The notes beneath the pieces were generated by a model that made no database searches, had not been told where the DNA came from, and saw only the letters and a program-made list of their open reading frames with translations. The translations under genes and the position numbers were made by a program. Positions 5,857 to 9,420 of a stretch of 9,420 nucleotides of DNA are shown here, in pieces. Position 1 is the first letter of the stretch; every line of letters begins with the position of its first letter. Source of the stretch: an uncultured Oscillospiraceae bacterium (GTDB lineage: Bacteria > Bacillota > Clostridia > Oscillospirales > Oscillospiraceae). The stretch spans positions 1 to 9,420 of the forward strand of contig CAJFPI010000246.1 in NCBI GenBank assembly GCA_904398675.1, read 5' to 3'.

Positions 5857-7038
5857 ATGGCGAAAATCGCGATTATGGGATTTGGAACGGTAGGCGGAGG
5901 TGTGGCAAAGGTTCTGGAGATGAACCAGGCCCAGATCGCCGCCGCCGTGGGAGAGGAGGTCTCTCTCAAGTATATTCTGGATGTCCGGGATCTTTCCGGC
6001 ACGCCCTACGCCAGCCAGGGGATCCACGATTTTTCCATCATTGAAAATGACCCGGAGGTAGAGGTGGTGGTGGAGTGCATCGGCGGGGCCAAGGTGGCTC
6101 TGGACTTCACACGCCGCGCGCTGCAGGCGGGCAAGCATGTGGTGACCAGCAACAAGGAGCTGGTGGCCACCCACGGCAAGGAGCTGCTCTCCATCGCCAA
6201 GGTCCGCGGCGTCAACTACCTCTTTGAGGCCAGCGTGGGCGGCGGCATCCCGGTGCTGCGTCCCCTGTTCCAGGAGCTGGCCGCCAACCAGATCGAGGAG
6301 ATTGTGGGCATCCTCAACGGCACCACCAACTATATCCTCAACCGTATGGTCAAGGGCGGCATCTCCTTTGCCGACGCGCTGAAGGAGGCCCAGGCCAACG
6401 GCTATGCGGAGAAGGATCCCACCGCCGACGTGGAGGGGATCGACGCCTGCCGCAAGATCTGCATTCTGTCTGATCTGGCCTGGGGCCGGGAGGTCTCTCC
6501 CGACCTTGTCAGCGCCGAGGGCATCAGCTCCATCCATCTCCACGATGTGTCCATCGCCGCCGCCGCGGGCTACCGCATCAAGCTTTTGGGCCGGGCCTTC
6601 CGCCTGGACGACGGCAGGCAGTGCGCCTATGTGGCGCCCCATCTGGTGCCGGAGAGCTGCCCGCTGGCTATGGTGGACGACGTGTTCAACGCGATTATGG
6701 TCCGGGGCAATGCCGTGGGGGACGTCATGTTCTACGGCCGGGGCGCCGGCGCCCTGCCCACCGCCTCCGCGGTGCTCAGCGACGTGATGGATGCCGTCCG
6801 CAGCCGCGACAAGCGCCGCAGCCTGGGCTGGAGCCAGAGCGCCCAACTGCTGGACGCGGCGGAGGTGGAGGCGCGCTGGTATCTCCGGGGCAGTTTCTCC
6901 CCGGCGGATGCGGCCGCCGTGCTGGATGGGCCGGAGTCCATCGGCGAGGGCGCTGTGATCACCGCCCCCATGAATTTCGCCAGAGCCAAAGAGGCGGCGG
7001 AAAAACTGGGTGCCGTGGCCATGCTCCGTGTATTATAA
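5857..7038 (+). CDS. hom: Homoserine dehydrogenase
   Basis: Reduces L-aspartate 4-semialdehyde to L-homoserine with NAD(P)H, the branch step toward threonine and methionine. The 393-residue protein has the Rossmann start AIMGFGTVGGGV (5-16), the VVTSNKELVA segment with Lys100 (95-104), EASVGGGIPVLRPL (124-137), the NGTTNYIL block (154-161) and YAEKDPTADVEGIDACRK (183-200) with Asp and the proposed catalytic Lys200. The catalytic domain ends near 315 with GRGAGALPTASAV (294-306). The remaining tail of about 78 residues is shorter than the linker plus ACT domain of typical bacterial enzymes (about 430 residues) and shows no DxPGVL motif. The ATG at 5857 has AAGGAAGGAG 10 nt upstream; an in-frame TTG at 5833 lacks a site. 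It lies between the ACT-protein gene (50 bp) and lysC (69 bp). Confidence 0.96.
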   Translation: MAKIAIMGFGTVGGGVAKVLEMNQAQIAAAVGEEVSLKYILDVRDLSGTPYASQGIHDFSIIENDPEVEVVVECIGGAKVALDFTRRALQAGKHVVTSNKELVATHGKELLSIAKVRGVNYLFEASVGGGIPVLRPLFQELAANQIEEIVGILNGTTNYILNRMVKGGISFADALKEAQANGYAEKDPTADVEGIDACRKICILSDLAWGREVSPDLVSAEGISSIHLHDVSIAAAAGYRIKLLGRAFRLDDGRQCAYVAPHLVPESCPLAMVDDVFNAIMVRGNAVGDVMFYGRGAGALPTASAVLSDVMDAVRSRDKRRSLGWSQSAQLLDAAEVEARWYLRGSFSPADAAAVLDGPESIGEGAVITAPMNFARAKEAAEKLGAVAMLRVL

Positions 7039-7052
7039 TATAGTATAGCAGC

Positions 7053-7078
7053 TGCGCCGGCGCCCAACGCGCCGCGCA
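7053..7078 (+). promoter_or_regulatory. Hairpin in the hom-lysC spacer
   Basis: TGCGC then CGGCGC (7053-7063) pairs with GCGCCG and CGCA (7069-7078) around the loop CCAAC: about ten base pairs with a single bulged C. No T run follows, so it is not an intrinsic terminator. It sits 16 nt before the ribosome site of lysC and could affect its translation or mRNA stability. Confidence 0.45.
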
Positions 7079-7107
7079 TGTGAGTGAAAGGAAAGAAGGT
7101 ATACAGC

Positions 7108-8322
7108 GTGAATTTGATTGTACAGAAATTCGGCGGGAGCTCCGTCCGGGATGCCGACCGCATCCGGAACGTGGCCGGTATCATCGCCGATACCTATAAG
7201 GCCGGCAACAACGTCATCGTGGTGCTCTCCGCTCAGGGCGACACCACCGACGATCTCATTGACAAGGCCCACGAGATCAGCCCCAACCCCTCCAAGCGGG
7301 AGATGGATATGCTGCTGTCCACCGGCGAGCAGATCTCCATCGCCCTGTGCGCCATGGCGCTGGAGCAGATGGGCATCCCCGCTGTCTCCCTGGCCGCCTG
7401 GCAGGTGGGCATCCAGACCAACCGCACCTACTCCAACGCCCGTATCAAGCGGATCGACCGGGAGCGCATCCAGTCGGAGCTGGACCGGAAGAAGGTTGTG
7501 CTGGTGGCCGGTTTCCAGGGCGTCAACCGCTACGGCGACGTGACCACTCTGGGCCGGGGCGGTTCCGACACCAGTGCTGTGGCCCTGGCCGCCGCCTTCA
7601 ACGCCGACCTCTGCCAGATCTACACGGATGTGGACGGCGTTTACACCACCGATCCCCGCATTGTTCCCAACGCTGTCAAACTGCCGGAGATCACCTACGA
7701 CGAGATGCTGGAGCTGGCCTCGCAGGGCGCCCAGGTGCTCCACAACCGCAGCGTGGAGCTGGCAAAGAAATATAATGTGAATATGGAAGTTGTGTCCAGC
7801 CTGGAGAGAAAGCCTGGCACAAAAGTCAAGGAGGTCGCAAACATGGAAAAAACGAATATCGCCGGCGTGGCGAAGGATACAAGCATTGCACGGATCGCCC
7901 TGGTGGGGCTGGAGCACACCCCCGGCGTGGCGTTCCGGGTGTTCTCCCTTCTGGGCAAGGGCAACATCAATGTGGACGCCATCATCCAGTCCATCGGCCG
8001 CGAGGGGAGCAAGGACATCAGTTTCACCCTGCCCCGGGCCGACGTGAGCGAGGCCGTCCGCCTGCTGGAGGAGCAGAAATCCACCCTGAATTTTGACCAC
8101 ATCACCGTGGAAGACCAGATTGCCAAGGTCTCCATCGTGGGCGCCGGCATGATGACCACCCCCGGCGTCGCCGCCAAGATGTTCGAGGCTCTGTACGACG
8201 CCAACATCAACATCCAGATGATCAACACCAGCGAGATCCGCGTCAGCGTTCTGATCGACCAGGAGGACGCCGACCGGGCGGTGAAGGCGGTCCACGACCG
8301 TTTCTTCGGCACCGGCGAATAA
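7108..8322 (+). CDS. lysC: Aspartokinase, alpha subunit (full-length product)
   Basis: Phosphorylates L-aspartate with ATP to 4-phospho-L-aspartate, the first step toward lysine, threonine and methionine. The 404-residue product has the amino-acid kinase domain (1 to about 240) with VQKFGGSSV (5-13), LLSTGEQIS (69-77), TTLGRGGSDTSA (146-157) and TDVDGVYTTDPR (173-184), followed by two ACT domains with the ligand motifs EHTPGVAFRVFSLL (269-282) and MMTTPGVAAKMFEAL (348-362). Length and layout match the feedback-regulated alpha2beta2 enzymes of Bacillus and other Gram-positives. I chose the GTG at 7108 because GAAGG (7095-7099) lies 8 nt upstream; the frame is open to a GTG at 7084, which has a poorer site. 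It is the last gene of the ACT-hom-lysC operon. Which amino acid inhibits it cannot be read from sequence. Confidence 0.96.
   Translation: MNLIVQKFGGSSVRDADRIRNVAGIIADTYKAGNNVIVVLSAQGDTTDDLIDKAHEISPNPSKREMDMLLSTGEQISIALCAMALEQMGIPAVSLAAWQVGIQTNRTYSNARIKRIDRERIQSELDRKKVVLVAGFQGVNRYGDVTTLGRGGSDTSAVALAAAFNADLCQIYTDVDGVYTTDPRIVPNAVKLPEITYDEMLELASQGAQVLHNRSVELAKKYNVNMEVVSSLERKPGTKVKEVANMEKTNIAGVAKDTSIARIALVGLEHTPGVAFRVFSLLGKGNINVDAIIQSIGREGSKDISFTLPRADVSEAVRLLEEQKSTLNFDHITVEDQIAKVSIVGAGMMTTPGVAAKMFEALYDANINIQMINTSEIRVSVLIDQEDADRAVKAVHDRFFGTGE
7843..8322 (+). CDS. lysC: Aspartokinase beta subunit from internal in-frame start of lysC
   Basis: Inside lysC, AAGGAGGT (7828-7835) lies 7 nt before an in-frame ATG (7843-7845), codon 246 of the long product. 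Translation from here gives 159 residues, MEKTNIAG onward, made of the two ACT domains only. In B. subtilis aspartokinase II the beta subunit starts at residue 246 as well and forms the regulatory partner of alpha. The ribosome site is stronger than that of the full-length start, and codons 240-245 (V-K-E-V-A-N) fit such a site. I see the site and ATG; use as a start is inferred from the known homologue. Confidence 0.75.
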   Translation: MEKTNIAGVAKDTSIARIALVGLEHTPGVAFRVFSLLGKGNINVDAIIQSIGREGSKDISFTLPRADVSEAVRLLEEQKSTLNFDHITVEDQIAKVSIVGAGMMTTPGVAAKMFEALYDANINIQMINTSEIRVSVLIDQEDADRAVKAVHDRFFGTGE

Positions 8323-8342
8323 AAATTACCAGAACATAATGA

Positions 8343-8376
8343 ACGGGAGCAGTCTTAAAGACTGCTCCCGTTTCTT
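8343..8376 (+). terminator. Intrinsic terminator of the ACT-hom-lysC operon
   Basis: A perfect 12-bp stem (8343-8354 with 8360-8371) with loop TTAAA, followed by TTTCTT (8371-8376), 20 bp after the lysC stop. The tract is imperfect but the stem is strong. It also lies downstream of the convergent 6S RNA candidate and could serve it as a back-up. Confidence 0.88.
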
Positions 8377-8427
8377 ATCGTCCGCCGCTTTTGCCGCGTC
8401 TGCGCCTGCCGTCGTCCGGCGAAAAAC

Positions 8428-8628
8428 AGAAATCCCCGCGTTGGCCGTGCGCACCTCGTTATAACCTGCACCAAACTGGCAGGTGGGTCGCCTCCAAGCC
8501 GCTTTATCGCTTCCAACTTCCAACCGCAAACAGCAGTCGGGAGGCCTGCGAACCACGGCTTGATCCGGCGTCCCGTATAACAAAATGTGGGTTAAAAAAA
8601 GGCACGTCACGCACCACGCAGGGATTCT
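8428..8628 (-). ncRNA. ssrS: Candidate 6S RNA (ssrS)
   Basis: 6S RNA binds the sigma-A RNA polymerase holoenzyme as a promoter mimic and down-regulates it in stationary phase. No protein frame is credible here. On the minus strand the ends pair: AATCCCTGCG (8617-8626) with CGCGGGGATT (8431-8440), extended by AGA/TCT with one bulge, and further inward by GTGCG with CGCAC. Inside are long weakly paired stretches on both sides (a central bubble), a 3'-side hairpin CCTGC/GCAGG (around 8465-8483), and an apical part with AAGCCG/CGGCTT or the alternative GCCTCC/GGAGGC. Total about 200 nt, the usual 6S size, and stretches such as GGTTCGCAGGCCTCCCGAC recall Firmicute 6S sequences as I remember them. 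The end is followed by TCTGTTTTT, giving a plausible 3' end near 8420. A promoter could not be fixed. SRP RNA, tmRNA and RNase P motifs are absent. Confidence 0.68.
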
Positions 8629-8676
8629 CCATCTGATGGCCGTATTGATTTTTGATTAGTATGGGAACTTTCCCGC

Positions 8677-8722
8677 AAAAAAACCGTCAAACTACAGCAG
8701 TTGGAAAGATTCCCTGAAACGG
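8677..8722 (-). terminator. Possible terminator after the DUF1292 gene
   Basis: On the minus strand, CCGT (8719-8722) pairs with ACGG (8684-8687) and encloses two small hairpins, GGAA-TCT-TTCC and AACT-GCTGT-AGTT. Seven T follow immediately (8677-8683). The branched stem is weak but its T run and location 5 bp after the stop codon fit a terminator separating this gene from the 6S RNA candidate. Confidence 0.4.
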
Positions 8723-8726
8723 CAGC

Positions 8727-9011
8727 CTACTCCTCGTCCTCAAACAGCTGCTCCATAAAGAGATCGTAGACCTCGTTGAGCTCCTCATCGGAGTCCAGCG
8801 TGGACAGCAGCTCCTCGCCGTTTTCCTCGATGGATTTCAGGATGATGACGCCGTATTCCTCGCTGTCCTCATCGCTCCCCTCCGCAACGGCGGGAAAGAA
8901 GGCCATATAGGTAACGCCGTTGTGCTCCATTGCGTCCAGGAACTCCAGCTCCATCTCGTTGCCGTCCTCATCTGTGACGGTAATAAAGTCCGGTCCAAAG
9001 GATTCACTCAT
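8727..9011 (-). CDS. DUF1292 domain-containing small acidic protein
   Basis: A 94-residue, strongly acidic soluble protein. It has the DUF1292 pattern: FITVTDEDGNEMELEFLDAM (9-28), the YMAFFPA segment (35-41), an acidic linker (about 43-53), VIILKS (55-60) and a conserved-looking tail VYDLFMEQLF (81-90) ending in EDEE. The family is widespread in Firmicutes and its molecular function is unknown; proteins of this kind often lie next to the yrrK-type Holliday-junction resolvase gene, which is not in view here. I chose the ATG at 9009-9011 because AAGGAGGA lies about 11 nt upstream; the frame is open further up but across the promoter, with no site. It has its own promoter at 9045-9073. Confidence 0.9.
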   Translation of the reverse strand: MSESFGPDFITVTDEDGNEMELEFLDAMEHNGVTYMAFFPAVAEGSDEDSEEYGVIILKSIEENGEELLSTLDSDEELNEVYDLFMEQLFEDEE

Positions 9012-9044
9012 GGGACTCTCTTCCTCCTTGCTTACTGTGTCCCT

Positions 9045-9073
9045 ATTGTACATGGAATCCGGGAAAAATGCAA
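9045..9073 (-). promoter_or_regulatory. Promoter of the DUF1292 gene
   Basis: On the minus strand TTGCAT (9068-9073) and TACAAT (9045-9050, 5 of 6) are 17 bp apart. The start would be near 9038, about 27 nt before the ATG, with the AAGGAGGA ribosome site in between. Confidence 0.6.
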
Positions 9074-9166
9074 TAGTCTCCGCGAGGAAATTCCAGCGGG
9101 GCACAATTACTAGTGGAAACTGAAAGAAATATCAGCAAATCTAGTGATTATCCAACAAAATAGGAC

Positions 9167-9195
9167 TTTTCATTCGAAGGAAGGTGTGGTACAAT
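9167..9195 (+). promoter_or_regulatory. Promoter reading toward the right edge
   Basis: TTTTCA (9167-9172, 4 of 6) and TACAAT (9190-9195, 5 of 6) with a 17-bp spacer. Transcription would begin near 9202 and enter a stretch of about 200 nt with no convincing protein frame but strong RNA structure. Between this promoter and the minus-strand one at 9045-9073 (9074-9166) I see nothing of note. Confidence 0.55.
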
Positions 9196-9240
9196 ACTGG
9201 AAGGTCATGGAGCTGAGCATCAAAGTGGTCCCACTGTGTC

Positions 9241-9292
9241 CGGGATCTCTGCCGCATGCCGTGCCATTTGGCGCAGCGGCAGTCAGATCCCG
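9241..9292 (+). promoter_or_regulatory. Large imperfect hairpin in the leader or small RNA from 9202
   Basis: CGGGATCT (9241-9248) pairs perfectly with AGATCCCG (9285-9292), and after a 2-nt bulge CTGCCGC (9249-9255) pairs with GCGGCAG (9276-9282). Further in, TGC/GCA and GCC-ATTT-GGC (9263-9272) can pair. The T tract after it (CTTTCTGTGTG) is interrupted. It may be a weak terminator/attenuator, or the core of a small RNA of about 100 nt. I match it to no known RNA family. Confidence 0.5.
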
Positions 9293-9342
9293 CTTTCTGT
9301 GTGTCATGTTTGGGTTTGGATGAGAAGACTCTTGAGAAAAGT

Positions 9343-9384
9343 CTGCAAATAAAAAATCAATAGGAAAATGAGAAAAATTTGCAG
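9343..9384 (+). repeat. Perfect 8-bp inverted repeat before the right edge
   Basis: CTGCAAAT (9343-9350) and ATTTGCAG (9377-9384) flank 26 bp of A-rich sequence. As DNA it could be a two-site operator, as RNA a stem with a large loop. It lies just upstream of a possible ribosome site and ATG at 9410. Confidence 0.4.
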
Positions 9385-9409
9385 GCACAGGAGAAGGCGA
9401 AAAAAGGGT

Positions 9410-9420
9410 ATGAGAAAAGA
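9410..9420 (+). CDS. Possible start of a gene running off the right edge
   Basis: An ATG at 9410 begins MRK and the frame is open to the edge; the same frame is open from another ATG at 9368, whose product would be extremely basic (MRKICRHRRRRKKG). AGGAGAAGG (9389-9397) lies 12 nt or more before 9410, a little far for a ribosome site. Only three full codons are visible, so nothing can be said about the product. The promoter at 9167-9195 points this way, which is the main support. Confidence 0.22.

Noticed and set aside
5581..6846. Long minus-strand open frame opposite the ACT and hom genes
   Set aside because: It is antisense to two clearly recognised genes, its composition (His/Gly/Ala-rich) is typical of the shadow frame of GC-rich coding DNA, and it matches no family.
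7033..8295. Long minus-strand open frame opposite lysC
   Set aside because: Antisense to the well-supported aspartokinase; low-complexity His/Gly/Val/Asp-rich shadow product.
8391..8636. Short open frames on both strands across the 6S RNA candidate
   Set aside because: No ribosome sites, no family resemblance, and strong base pairing of the ends indicates a structured RNA.
8685..8690. TTGACG on the minus strand as -35 of the 6S RNA promoter
   Set aside because: No acceptable -10 lies 16-18 bp away; the nearest candidate CATACT is at about 21 bp, so I did not annotate it.
9170..9388. 72-aa minus-strand open frame in the right-edge leader
   Set aside because: No ribosome site at its start, no recognisable motif, and the region is better explained by a plus-strand promoter and RNA hairpins.

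Overview
The window reads as the chromosome of a GC-rich, spore-forming Firmicute of class Clostridia, most likely an Oscillospirales gut anaerobe of the Flavonifractor/Pseudoflavonifractor kind. This is inferred from the Gram-positive type lysC with an internal start, a YtvI-type sporulation permease, a DUF1292 protein, a DUF3784 protein, strong AGGAGG ribosome sites and several TTG/GTG starts. No mobile element, CRISPR array, tRNA or rRNA is seen.

Left part (1-2780, minus strand): the Holliday-junction operon, transcribed ruvC, ruvA, then four small membrane-protein genes, then ruvB, which runs off the left edge. The four small genes (54, 104, 100 and 93 aa) sit between ruvA and ruvB, where many genomes have the two genes adjacent. 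A good sigma-A type promoter lies in front of ruvC.

Middle (2781-5245): a divergent promoter with a perfect TATAAT drives a single-gene unit for an ornithine cyclodeaminase-like protein of the TIGR00300 (LOR/SDH) family. Its leader is about 110 nt and can fold into two hairpins; the unit ends in a textbook terminator. Convergent to it is a YtvI-like AI-2E family permease gene.

Aspartate-pathway operon (5296-8376, plus strand): an ACT-domain protein of the PheB/UPF0735 type, homoserine dehydrogenase (hom) and aspartokinase (lysC), then a strong terminator. Together hom and lysC provide two steps of the route from aspartate to threonine, methionine and lysine. The promoter of this operon carries a 12-bp direct repeat and an interrupted dyad. 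The Hom protein has a shortened C-terminus without a recognisable ACT ligand motif. The lysC frame has a strong internal ribosome site and ATG at codon 246, the position of the separately translated beta subunit in Bacillus subtilis.

Right part (8377-9420): on the minus strand, a roughly 200-nt structured RNA that I read as 6S RNA (ssrS), and upstream of it a DUF1292 acidic protein gene with its own promoter. From 9167 a plus-strand promoter leads into a leader of about 200 nt with a large hairpin and a perfect inverted repeat, ending at a possible gene start at the right edge.

Most of the window is core housekeeping. The points most worth a second look are the small membrane-protein cassette inside ruv, the ACT protein/Hom pair with its repeat-bearing promoter, the 6S RNA candidate and the structured leader at the right edge.
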